Shown: piece after piece, positions 34,755-42,703 of the stretch
Layout: every line of letters starts with the position of its first letter
Position numbering within the stretch: the stretch's first letter is position 1
Source: Gimesia sp.
GTDB lineage: Bacteria; Planctomycetota; Planctomycetia; Planctomycetales; Planctomycetaceae
Length of the DNA: 64,000 nucleotides
Reading direction: 5' to 3'
Assembly (NCBI GenBank): GCA_002706765.1
Contig: PAJV01000032.1
Location: forward strand, 124,001-188,000
Notes under the pieces: model-generated
The model's input: only the letters and a program-made list of their open reading frames with translations
The model's database searches: none
What the model was told of the DNA's origin: nothing
Program-made: the position numbers and the translations under genes

Positions 34755-36080
34755 ATGAAGACAAGAGTATTTCTTTCGCTGGCAGCAATCTGCCTGCTGA
34801 CTGGATGTCCCGGTACAAGTACTCCTCCCGCAGATCCGGAGAAAACGGTCAGTTCAGAGACCAGTCAGCAGGCTCCCGCAGCGGAAAAACAACAGCCTGC
34901 AGCTGAGCCAGATTCACCGGAAGCAGTCAAGGCATTCAAAGAACTGGATGCCAAGCTGGGCCTGTCGGATGATGGTCGCATTTTGATACTGGATTTGAAA
35001 GGGACCAATGCGAAGGATGAGGATCTAAAACATCTGTCAGGTCTGCCTTCCCTGGAACGCCTGATACTCTGGGGCCCTAACTTTACTGATCTGGCGACAG
35101 AAGAAATTGGCAAGAAAAAGGGCCTGTGGTTTTTGAGCCTGGAAAGCACGACTGTGGGAGATGAGGGTGTCAAGAATCTGTCAGGCTTGAAAGACCTGCA
35201 GGTACTTTCACTCCGCGCCACGAATATTACCAATGACGCCTTGAAAGTGGTGGCTGAGTTCCCTGAACTGAAAGATCTGGATCTGCGATTCAATAAAGCG
35301 ATCAACGATGAGGGAATGGCTCACATTAAAGACATGCAGAACCTGAAAGTGCTCAAAGTCCAGGCGACACAGGTGACAGACGATGGAATGCAGGATATTG
35401 CTGCTCTGCCGAATCTGCAGCGGTTGAATACGTGGGGCAGAAATATATCTGATAAGACTCTGGCGCTTCTGAAAGATAAAAATCTGGTTTCACTGGAACT
35501 GGATGATACGGAAATATCAGATGAAGGGATGAAGTATCTTAAAGACATGACGAACATGGAAGCCCTGCACCTGCGACGTGATTTTGTCGGCAACCCCGGG
35601 ATTGAAAATATTCAGAACATGAAAAAGCTGCAGACACTTCACCTGCGGGATACGGTTGTTACCGACGAAGGCATGAAGTACCTTTCCGGCTTGACCGACC
35701 TGACGTACCTGGATCTGGATGAATCCATGATTGGTGATAAAGGACTGGAACAGATCAGGGATTTGAAGAAACTGACCCGGCTTGGTTTATGGGGCACGGA
35801 AACGACAGATGAAGGCTTGAAAGTCATCTCGGGGTTCACTGAACTGAATCGTTTGAACCTGGAGGGAACTCCGATTACCGACGAGGGTCTGAAGCATTTA
35901 CTGCCTCTCAAAAAACTGGAATATCTGAATTTGAATAAGACGGAAATTACCGATGATGGTTTAAAGGAACTGGCGGCATTAAAAAACCTGAAAGAACTTC
36001 AATTGAGCTTCACCCAGGTTACGGATGACGGAGTCAAAGAGTTCGAAGCTGCCGTACCTGGCTGTCAGGTGAAGCGTTAA
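34755..36080 (+). CDS. Leucine-rich repeat lipoprotein
   Basis: Predicted 441 residues from the ATG at 34755, with AAGGA 7 nt ahead; the in-frame TTG at 34731 is rejected. The lipobox 'CLLTGC' gives a lipidated Cys18. After a low-complexity linker (~20-55, Pro/Glu/Gln/Ala), residues ~75-440 hold about 15 leucine-rich repeats of ~23-24 residues, such as 'LSGLKDLQVLSLRATNITNDAL', 'EISDEGMKYLKDMTNMEALHL' and 'TPITDEGLKHLLPLKKLEYLNL'. The 'T.ITDEGLK.L..L..L..L.L' pattern is the planctomycete LRR type. It most likely binds proteins at the cell envelope. It is followed after 18 nt by the uracil-DNA glycosylase gene, an operon pairing whose meaning is unclear. Confidence 0.92.
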   Translation: MKTRVFLSLAAICLLTGCPGTSTPPADPEKTVSSETSQQAPAAEKQQPAAEPDSPEAVKAFKELDAKLGLSDDGRILILDLKGTNAKDEDLKHLSGLPSLERLILWGPNFTDLATEEIGKKKGLWFLSLESTTVGDEGVKNLSGLKDLQVLSLRATNITNDALKVVAEFPELKDLDLRFNKAINDEGMAHIKDMQNLKVLKVQATQVTDDGMQDIAALPNLQRLNTWGRNISDKTLALLKDKNLVSLELDDTEISDEGMKYLKDMTNMEALHLRRDFVGNPGIENIQNMKKLQTLHLRDTVVTDEGMKYLSGLTDLTYLDLDESMIGDKGLEQIRDLKKLTRLGLWGTETTDEGLKVISGFTELNRLNLEGTPITDEGLKHLLPLKKLEYLNLNKTEITDDGLKELAALKNLKELQLSFTQVTDDGVKEFEAAVPGCQVKR

Positions 36081-36098
36081 AAGGACTGGTAAAGGCTG

Positions 36099-36980
36099 AT
36101 GAATCAGGATGCAAACAGACGCTCGCAGCGCGCGGTCCGGCAATTACTGGAAAGCTGGCAACGGTCGGGAGTCACGTATTTGAAGCAGTTTGAGCCTGTT
36201 GCTCAAAACTCTGACAGTCCAACTCCCCTTGTGGAACCACCGCATCACCTACCGGTTCAGGCAGATATCACTTCCACTCCCGAGCCGTCCATTCAACAAC
36301 AGCCTCAAACAAGTGAAATGACTGAGGAGCCGATCCGGGAGTCGGATCAGGCTCGAAAGGAAATAAGTGTGCCTCGAACGACAAAATCGAAATTGAATAA
36401 AGGTGATCGCCAGGCGGAACTGGATATCATCGCTTCCCAGGTATCCAAGTGCACCCGATGTCCGGAACTGGCGGAGACGCGGACGCAAACGGTGTTTGGG
36501 GTAGGTAACCCTCGGGCAAAGATCATGTTCATCGGGGAAGCTCCCGGAGCAGATGAAGATAAACAGGGGGAACCCTTTGTCGGCCGCGCGGGGAAGTTGC
36601 TGGATAAGATTATCGAAGCATGTCAGATGAAACGCAGCGATATCTATATCGCGAATATTCTGCGGTGCCGTCCGCCGGGAAATCGGAATCCGACGGATCT
36701 CGAAGCATCGAACTGCCGCGGCTATCTGGATGCGCAGATTGAAATTGTAGACCCCGATTATATCGTCTGCTGGGGTTCTGTGGCGGCGAAGAATTTACTG
36801 CACTCGGATCTACCCATTGGCAAAATGCGGGGCGATTTTTACGAATATGGTCGTGCCAAAGTGGTGTGTACCTATCATCCTTCCTACCTGCTGCGGAATC
36901 CGTCAGCGAAGAAGAATGTCTGGGAGGATATGATCTACCTGTTTGCCGACATGGGCATTGATTTGAAAGCCCAGGACTGA
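36099..36980 (+). CDS. Family 4 (Fe-S) uracil-DNA glycosylase
   Basis: A 293-residue protein. The first ~105 residues are Ser/Thr/Gln/Pro-rich and not conserved. The catalytic part (~107-290) is family 4 UDG: iron-sulfur Cys118 and Cys121 in 'CTRCPEL', motif '[26 protein letters not shown]', further cluster cysteines in '[14 protein letters not shown]' and 'NCRGYLDAQ', and motif '[12 protein letters not shown]' with the active-site His. It removes uracil from DNA to start base excision repair. Normal family members have ~190-220 residues, so the extension is unusual though common in planctomycetes. ATG at 36099, 18 nt after the LRR gene, hence likely co-transcribed. Confidence 0.95.
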   Translation: MNQDANRRSQRAVRQLLESWQRSGVTYLKQFEPVAQNSDSPTPLVEPPHHLPVQADITSTPEPSIQQQPQTSEMTEEPIRESDQARKEISVPRTTKSKLNKGDRQAELDIIASQVSKCTRCPELAETRTQTVFGVGNPRAKIMFIGEAPGADEDKQGEPFVGRAGKLLDKIIEACQMKRSDIYIANILRCRPPGNRNPTDLEASNCRGYLDAQIEIVDPDYIVCWGSVAAKNLLHSDLPIGKMRGDFYEYGRAKVVCTYHPSYLLRNPSAKKNVWEDMIYLFADMGIDLKAQD

Positions 36981-36995
36981 GCTGCTTGTGTACCG

Positions 36996-37523
36996 TTATT
37001 TTCCGGAACTGGTGTTCAACTGCAGTCTATTAATCGAGGTTCCATACCGCGACAGATGCGGCGGGTTGATCGTCGATGCGGGGGAGTGAGCGACCTCGTT
37101 TTTCATCATGCCTGGTTCCGATGGCTGCTCAGGTTCTGCAATGGCATCGAGTGTCAGCATCACGCGAAACAGGTCGCGGCAGCTTAGTTTTCCTACCAGC
37201 TGACCATTTTCGGTGACGGCCATGCAGCTGTTCCGCCGATCTCGAAACAGGGGAGCAAGCTGGAGTGCGTCATCGTCTGGTGAGAGGGATTCAATCTGAA
37301 CATACATGAGAGAATCGATGGGCGCTGCGAGGTGATTATGTGTCAGGTGGTATTTGAGAAGATCATATTCTGGCACAACTCCGATCAATCTTCGAAGCTC
37401 GTCTACCACATAGATTTCAGAAGCTTCCGCCTGAACCATCTGTTCTGCCGCTGCCTGAAGTGTTGTTCCCAGGCAAACGCTGACCGGATTAGCGGTCATC
37501 AAATCGCGAACTCGTACCTGCAT
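36996..37523 (-). CDS. CBS-domain protein
   Basis: Predicted 175 residues. Two ATGs are adjacent (37526 and 37523); GGGGAG is spaced better for the second. Residues ~2-55 and ~65-125 form a CBS pair ('VRDLMTANPVSVCLGTTLQAAAEQMVQAEASEIYVVDELRRLIGVV', where the run is one CBS motif, and 'LAPLFRDRRNSCMAVTENGQLVGKLSCRDLFRVML'). CBS pairs bind adenine nucleotides or SAM and sense energy state. The C-terminal ~45 residues are disordered-looking. It stands alone on the minus strand, converging with the UDG gene, and the dispersed element (copy B) lies ~100 nt ahead of its start, as copy A does for the small coiled-coil gene. Confidence 0.88.
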   Translation of the reverse strand: MQVRVRDLMTANPVSVCLGTTLQAAAEQMVQAEASEIYVVDELRRLIGVVPEYDLLKYHLTHNHLAAPIDSLMYVQIESLSPDDDALQLAPLFRDRRNSCMAVTENGQLVGKLSCRDLFRVMLTLDAIAEPEQPSEPGMMKNEVAHSPASTINPPHLSRYGTSINRLQLNTSSGK

Positions 37524-37906
37524 CATGACTCCCCTGATTTATTTTCGTTTTGTTCGGTCAGGAACAGCAACGAATCACCAAAGAGACGGATGAACCACTT
37601 TTACCCAGATCGCTTCCCATTTGACCATAGTGTCTCTCAATCGATTATACTCGGCTCAAATGGCCTTGGAGACGCTACAGTAAAACTGGACACGGTCTAA
37701 CAGAAAGATAAAAGAACTGGCCCGCTTGAGATCTCAACATTGGATAAGGTAATAACGTAATCCACTCTTGAGTCTATACTGAAAGAATAAGTTGCCCGCA
37801 GACAACATGATGCCTTTTTTCAACAGAAACTTCTGAAAATGTGACGATTCAATTTGCAGGAATACAGGTCATACAGATTGTAACGGTTGCTTTTTCTCTG
37901 CAGTTA
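37524..37906. other. 383-nt intergenic region with dispersed element copy B
   Basis: Between the CBS gene start and the stop of the alpha/beta hydrolase gene, both on the minus strand. Contains the repeat at 37624-37689. On the plus strand TTGACC (37621-37626) and TATACT (37646-37651) resemble a promoter, but no plus-strand gene follows. No other frame here has a ribosome site. Confidence 0.6.
37624..37689. repeat. Dispersed structured element, copy B
   Basis: Homologous to the element at 28664-28730. The outer arms AGTGTCTC (37629-37636) and GAGACGCT (37669-37676) still pair if one G-U wobble is allowed in plus-strand RNA. A second inverted repeat, CCATTTGA (37617-37624) / TCAAATGG (37656-37663), is a perfect 8 bp and interleaves with the first, as in an H-type pseudoknot. 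It lies 98-163 nt upstream of the CBS gene start. Confidence 0.7.
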
Positions 37907-38986
37907 TTACGTATTACTGGCAGTCGAAGCAGCAATGGAATCTGTCGGAATCTTCCAGAAATGAAGAATTTCTTCTGCGACCTGCGCGACAACCTTCGGG
38001 CCCGTTGTGGCTTCAATGTGTCCCAGCGGATGGTGAACCAGTTTTGTATTCCATTGCCCGGCCAGCGCCTCAATTCGGAAAGAGGGAACAAACCGGTCGT
38101 AGTCGGCTACATGCAGATAGATGGCTGAACCCGGGAGTTTCGGTTTCCACTGGGGAATTCGCAGGGGCTGACAAATCTGTTCGAGTTGTTCTTCGCTGAG
38201 ATCAGACTCCCGGATACCGCGTCGGATGGCGTTGACCACCGTGCCTCCCTCATCAAGTATGCGGAAGAGATCTACGGGCGGCGTGATCGCCATGACGAAC
38301 TGGAGCTGTTCTATTAAGAGTGACGCCGTCAATGTCAGCCAGGCACCATGGCTGATCCCCACCAGGCCGACCTGATGCCCCTCTGATTGCAAATGCAGAA
38401 TCAGGCTCCAGAGATCAAGAATGCCCTGCCGCGCCACCAAAAGTTGATGATCCAGATTTCCACCGGCGATTAATTGGCCGGGTCGGTAACCCGGGGGAGT
38501 TCGTCTATAGTTGAAGGGGCTGTCGAGCATGATCACATCAATGCCGTAAGGAGTGAGTCGCTTCGCCAGCCTGTTAAAGCTGCGCACCCCCAATTGCACA
38601 ATGCCGTCGATCGCAACCACTGTGAATCGGGAATCTGAATTTGCAGCAGGCTGGGAGACTGTTGATTTCCAGTGCCGCCCTTTCACCAGATCATTCCCGG
38701 GGAAGCCGGTCTGGACTGGACTTGGGAACTGAAAGTCTTTCACTTCTGCCGCTGGAAAGATTGCCTGCGAAGCGGGTTCAAGATCTGGCTGGTATTCTAA
38801 ACTTGCCGGTCCGGGAACCGGTGAAAAAAACGAAAGCAGTTCACCGCTGAGGAGACCGGGCGTCTCTTTGCCGGCATCCGAGATGATCAGGGAGCGCTTT
38901 TTATAATAGAAAAACCGGTGCAGCAGGTAGAAGCCTATGATTTCATCCAGGCAGATCGACCAGAGTTTACGTAACATCGACTTCAC
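37907..38986 (-). CDS. Alpha/beta hydrolase-fold protein
   Basis: A 359-residue protein (GTG at 38986; an ATG at 38977 is possible). The first ~120 residues are variable, with a hydrophobic start. The hydrolase fold runs from 'FTVVAIDGIVQLG' to the end: nucleophile elbow 'GLVGISHGAWLTL' (Ser in GISHG), an acidic residue region 'HVADYDRFVPSF', and a C-terminal 'LVHHPLGHIEAT' (His in GHIE). It resembles abhydrolase-18-type proteins. The substrate is unknown; an ester, thioester or peptide is possible. Its start is 20 nt after the stop of the TlpA-like gene, so the two are probably one operon. Confidence 0.85.
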   Translation of the reverse strand: MKSMLRKLWSICLDEIIGFYLLHRFFYYKKRSLIISDAGKETPGLLSGELLSFFSPVPGPASLEYQPDLEPASQAIFPAAEVKDFQFPSPVQTGFPGNDLVKGRHWKSTVSQPAANSDSRFTVVAIDGIVQLGVRSFNRLAKRLTPYGIDVIMLDSPFNYRRTPPGYRPGQLIAGGNLDHQLLVARQGILDLWSLILHLQSEGHQVGLVGISHGAWLTLTASLLIEQLQFVMAITPPVDLFRILDEGGTVVNAIRRGIRESDLSEEQLEQICQPLRIPQWKPKLPGSAIYLHVADYDRFVPSFRIEALAGQWNTKLVHHPLGHIEATTGPKVVAQVAEEILHFWKIPTDSIAASTASNT

Positions 38987-39005
38987 TTGATCTGTTGATC
39001 CTGGG

Positions 39006-39638
39006 TTATTCCGGTTTCTGTTTCAGCGCTTCCTGCAAGGCGGTTTCAATATCAGCTTGGGTAAATTGCTTGTCCGGATCTGCGAAGGAAAACTTTTTGA
39101 TCAGCTTGCCGGTTCGATCGTAAATCCGATAATGAGGCAGGGCGCCGCCATCAATGTCAAACGTGTCCATGGGATCCTGATCGTCGGCTGCCGTGGCAAG
39201 AATATTGGTGAACTGGGCGTCTTCTTTTTCCAGAAACTTCAGGACTGCTTTTTGAGTCTCTGCGTCCGATTCATCCATGGAAACGGAAATGACACTGAGC
39301 CCCTGGTCGGCATACTTCTGATTCCATTCCACTGTGTGATGAAAATTTTTGACACAGGGAATACACCAGGTGGCCCAGAAATCGACCAGCACAACTTTGC
39401 CATTTTGCTTTGCCAGGATCTCCTTAAAGCCTTCGACATCGCTTAAGGTGAGCGTGATTTCTACCGTTTTTTCAGGCTTGATCTCAGCAGGATGAGATTC
39501 CGGTTGTGCCGGGGGCGTGGCAGTTTCTGTGGTCTCGCTGGGAGCACAGCTCCAGCAGGTCAGCATTAGTATCAAAACACCTGATGCGTGAAAACCGATC
39601 TTGGAGAAAGGAATATGATTGGGCATGTGGTCTGACAT
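39006..39638 (-). CDS. TlpA/ResA-like thioredoxin, probably membrane-anchored or lipoprotein
   Basis: A 210-residue protein. The N-terminus has a hydrophobic segment ending in 'LILMLTCWSC', so it may be a lipoprotein, though the lipobox is weak. A Glu/Pro/Thr-rich linker (~33-55) leads to a thioredoxin fold (~60-200) with 'KVVLVDFWATWCIPCVKNF' (active-site C92 and C95, motif CIPC), and 'LPHYRIYDRTGKLIKKF' with the cis-Pro region. It is a periplasmic disulfide reductase of the type that feeds electrons to cytochrome c maturation or repairs disulfides. The neighbouring haem proteins (39.8 and 2.1 kb) need such a function, but no ccm genes are seen. AGGGA precedes the ATG. Divergent from the cytochrome gene at 39789. 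Confidence 0.92.
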   Translation of the reverse strand: MSDHMPNHIPFSKIGFHASGVLILMLTCWSCAPSETTETATPPAQPESHPAEIKPEKTVEITLTLSDVEGFKEILAKQNGKVVLVDFWATWCIPCVKNFHHTVEWNQKYADQGLSVISVSMDESDAETQKAVLKFLEKEDAQFTNILATAADDQDPMDTFDIDGGALPHYRIYDRTGKLIKKFSFADPDKQFTQADIETALQEALKQKPE

Positions 39639-39788
39639 GATTCGTCCCTGAAACTGAATAGAGTGTTGTATTACCTGACATGATTTTAAACAATTATCTG
39701 ATATGAATATAGTGTGAAGCCTGTTATCTTCAGTAAGATTATCATTCCGTTACGATTTATCAAATTCAAACGAAAGTGGGCATTTCTG

Positions 39789-41030
39789 ATGGACAGCCTG
39801 AAGAAGATGGTGCTGATTCGGTCGCTGGTGCTGATGCTGGTATGCACTGCAGTGGGGAATCTCTGCCTGGGCAAAACACCGGCAATCTCGATGAAGATTG
39901 ATCGCCTGGAAGATACAATGCTCCAGGAAGTCGCAGAGGGGGACTTCCGGATTATGGTCGCGGGGGAACCCCTGGATCGACTGACGGGCGCCGAATTTAC
40001 AGCGCTGCGTGAACAGGAACTGAAACTTCAGAATCAGAAACAAAAGGATGCCGAGTCGGAACGTAAGCTGAATGCCTTGTTAATCGCCATGGCACGTATC
40101 GCGGATGAGCCCACTTTGATTTATCTGCATGAGCTGTTTGAATCCTATCCGGAACGGCGCAATGATGTCGCAGAGGCTATCAGCTGGTATGCAGCAGAAA
40201 ATCAGAGGCGCGACGCCGACTGGCGGATTCTGGTTCGCTCGCTGAATGTTGTCGAGGGAGATCAGGCGAAAGCGGTGATGCGTGCCCTGGTTCGTTTTCG
40301 TCGCCGTTCTAACAAAGCCCAATGGATCCGGCAGGTGATCCTGATTGGCTTAGAACAGGACCCTGAGGGACAGCAGATCGCAGCCAGACTGTTAACTCAT
40401 TGGACCGGCCAGCAGCTCCATAACGAAGGCGAATCAGCAAACCGGATCATGCAGCAGTGGCAGGAATGGTTTGCAGCAAAATACCCGGAAGAACTTCCCG
40501 CTGTTCTGCCTGTGGAACCTGCTGACAGTCGCTGGAAGTATCAAGACCTGCTGGCAGAACTTCAGCAGCAGAAAAAGTCCACGCTTGATTTGAAACTGGG
40601 AGCACAGGCATATGAAAAAGCGACCTGTATCAAATGTCATCGTTTCGGGAAGAAGGGAGAAGAAATCGGTCCCGATCTGACCTATGTCAGTCGACGGTTC
40701 CAGCAGAAAGAGGTTCTACTGAGTACCTTGTTTCCTTCCCATTTCGTTTCGGAGGAATATCCGACTTATACGATTGTGACTGCTGACGGTAAGACGTTTA
40801 CAGGGATGATGGGGGCAGCGGGCCCGGATGAGATCATGTTGCTGACACCAGAAGGTAAGAAGCAGATGATCAAAAAACAGGAAGTGGAAGAGATTGTGCC
40901 CGTCAAAAAATCCGCGATGCCGGATGGCTTGTTGAATCTGCTGACCAAAGCAGAAGTGATTCAGTTAATCAGATATCTGGGAACTTTGCCTGAAGGCGCC
41001 TCAGACAAGTATCGACACAAGTTGCCTTAA
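39789..41030 (+). CDS. Exported PVC-type c-type cytochrome with helical N-terminal region
   Basis: Predicted 413 residues from the ATG at 39789; a longer frame from the GTG at 39714 adds basic residues that do not fit a signal peptide. The signal peptide is MDSLKKMVLIRSLVLMLVC. Residues ~40-270 are helical, HEAT-like ('LFESYPERRNDVAEAISWY', 'AVMRALVRFRRRSNKAQWIRQV'). The C-terminal domain (~275-410) carries the haem site CIKCH (C280, C283, H284), 'GEEIGPDLTYVSRRF', 'PTYTIVTADGKTFTGMM' and 'KSAMPDGL', the planctomycete cytochrome domain. It is a likely periplasmic electron carrier; its partner dehydrogenase is not adjacent. Divergent from the TlpA-like gene, with 150 nt between. Confidence 0.88.
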   Translation: MDSLKKMVLIRSLVLMLVCTAVGNLCLGKTPAISMKIDRLEDTMLQEVAEGDFRIMVAGEPLDRLTGAEFTALREQELKLQNQKQKDAESERKLNALLIAMARIADEPTLIYLHELFESYPERRNDVAEAISWYAAENQRRDADWRILVRSLNVVEGDQAKAVMRALVRFRRRSNKAQWIRQVILIGLEQDPEGQQIAARLLTHWTGQQLHNEGESANRIMQQWQEWFAAKYPEELPAVLPVEPADSRWKYQDLLAELQQQKKSTLDLKLGAQAYEKATCIKCHRFGKKGEEIGPDLTYVSRRFQQKEVLLSTLFPSHFVSEEYPTYTIVTADGKTFTGMMGAAGPDEIMLLTPEGKKQMIKKQEVEEIVPVKKSAMPDGLLNLLTKAEVIQLIRYLGTLPEGASDKYRHKLP

Positions 41031-41043
41031 ACTGTCTGTGTTT

Positions 41044-42474
41044 TTACATGACCGGTGCAAATAATCGACACAGATTCTGCTTCAAGATCTCGAATTTGCT
41101 GCGACTGTTCCATTCGATGTGGGTGATCTTAATTGCGTTCAGGAAATCCTGCTCGACGGACTCCCGCAGGCGTTGTGCAAATTTTCGATCATAAAGTGCC
41201 ATCCCGACTTCAAAGTTCAAAATCAGACTTCGGTAGTCAAAGTTGGGAGTGCCTACCAGGGACCAGCAGTCGTCAATGGTCAGGGTTTTCGAATGCAGAA
41301 TTCCTTTGGTGTATTCAAAGATTTCGACACCCGAATCCAGCAGCGAATCGTAGTAAGAACGCCCTGCATGAATCGTTGCCGGATTGGCTGACTTACTTGA
41401 AAGCAACAGACGCACATGCACGCCCCGTCGCGCCGCTGATTCCAGTGCGGTTGTCAGTGATTCAGGGGGGACGAAGTAAGAAGTCGTCAGAACAATACTG
41501 TGGCGTGCTTCGTTGATGGCAGCGAACATCAGGGTCAAAAAGACATCGGCGTTCTTTTCCGGTCCGGAAAGCAGCGTCTGCGCAGTGACCGTTCCCGTGG
41601 GATTCGGAGAGGGATAATACTCCTGCTGGGTCAGTGCCTCGCCGGTAGCGAAGAACCAGTCTTCCGCGAAGACCTGCTGTAATTGTAAGGTTTCGGGACC
41701 TTCGACCTTGAGATGTGTGTCCCGCCAGAAGCCCAGGTCCTGGTTCAGCCCCAGGTATTCATCACCGATATTCATCCCGCCGGTAAATGCCATTTTACCA
41801 TCCACGATGACAATTTTACGATGGTTGCGCAAGTTAATGGACCAGCGTTCGCGGATGGAAGCGCCTGGTAGAAACGGTGCGATTTGAATTCCGGCTTCCC
41901 GCATAGGCTTAAAAAAATTCTTACCTAAGCCGAAGGAACCCAGTCCATCGTACAGAAATCGAACTTCCACGCCGGCCCGCGCTTTTTCAATCAGCAGGTC
42001 ACGGAGTAATGTTCCTGACTGATCGGGCTGCCAGATGTAATATTCCAGGTGCAATGAATGCTCGGCATTTAAAATGGCCTGTTTGATTAAACCAAGAGTC
42101 CGGTTGGTATCTGTCAGAAGTTCAACATGATTTCCAAAAGTAGGAACGGTATGACCGATATTCTGAGCCAACCGCATCAGATTCTGGTTGATGGGCAGAT
42201 AGTCTTCACTGGAGAGCAACTGGTTTTGCACAATCTGAGGCAGTTTGGGGGCCAGTGACTGGTTTGCTTTCTCTTTGGAGAGCGATCTCCTCTGGACACG
42301 ATTAATGCCAAAGAACAGGTATACAATTCCCCCGAGGCCGGGCAGAAGAATAATGGTGAGAATCCACGAGACCGTAGAGATCGTGTGGCGGTTCTTCTTT
42401 AAAAGTATGCTCGGAATCAAAGCCAGGGTAATCAGGTAGCCACAGAGCGATAAGGCTGCTGTAATCCAATCCAT
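41044..42474 (-). CDS. cls: Cardiolipin synthase
   Basis: A 476-residue protein with two N-terminal membrane helices (~5-23 and ~35-56) and two phospholipase D modules. The HKD motifs are 'LRNHRKIVIVDGKMAFTGGMN' (first, centred on residue ~220) and 'GILHSKTLTIDDCWSLVGTPNFDYRS' (second, ~395-420), both with H-x-K-x4-D. Length and layout match ClsA-type cardiolipin synthases (~480 residues), which condense two phosphatidylglycerols to cardiolipin and glycerol, or phosphatidylglycerol with another donor, at the membrane. It stands convergent with the cytochrome gene (13 nt gap) and divergent from the large macroglobulin gene. GAAGAG lies ahead of the ATG. Confidence 0.95.
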   Translation of the reverse strand: MDWITAALSLCGYLITLALIPSILLKKNRHTISTVSWILTIILLPGLGGIVYLFFGINRVQRRSLSKEKANQSLAPKLPQIVQNQLLSSEDYLPINQNLMRLAQNIGHTVPTFGNHVELLTDTNRTLGLIKQAILNAEHSLHLEYYIWQPDQSGTLLRDLLIEKARAGVEVRFLYDGLGSFGLGKNFFKPMREAGIQIAPFLPGASIRERWSINLRNHRKIVIVDGKMAFTGGMNIGDEYLGLNQDLGFWRDTHLKVEGPETLQLQQVFAEDWFFATGEALTQQEYYPSPNPTGTVTAQTLLSGPEKNADVFLTLMFAAINEARHSIVLTTSYFVPPESLTTALESAARRGVHVRLLLSSKSANPATIHAGRSYYDSLLDSGVEIFEYTKGILHSKTLTIDDCWSLVGTPNFDYRSLILNFEVGMALYDRKFAQRLRESVEQDFLNAIKITHIEWNSRSKFEILKQNLCRLFAPVM

Positions 42475-42703
42475 TGATCTGTCTCTTCGGCGCTTTCAAT
42501 CTTGAGTCAGTGTGAAACAAATGCGGTTGCTGTCGGATTATGCAGGAAACTGATTATTTCTCATACCTCGGTCTCGCGCGGATCGTTTAAAATTATGAGA
42601 ATTCCGGGAACTGGACTCAATTCTATTTCGTCAAACAGGCGTAACGTATTATGATCCCGTCTGAAATTCAAAAAGAATCCCATCTCAATATACAGGTTTT
42701 AAC

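Noticed and set aside
37621-37651. TTGACC/TATACT on the plus strand as a gene promoter
   Set aside because: No plus-strand gene follows within 2 kb; the match may be part of the repeat itself.
37332-37700. A 122-codon plus-strand frame over the CBS gene start and dispersed element
   Set aside because: It is antisense to the CBS gene and runs across a repeat with hairpin structure; no ribosome site.
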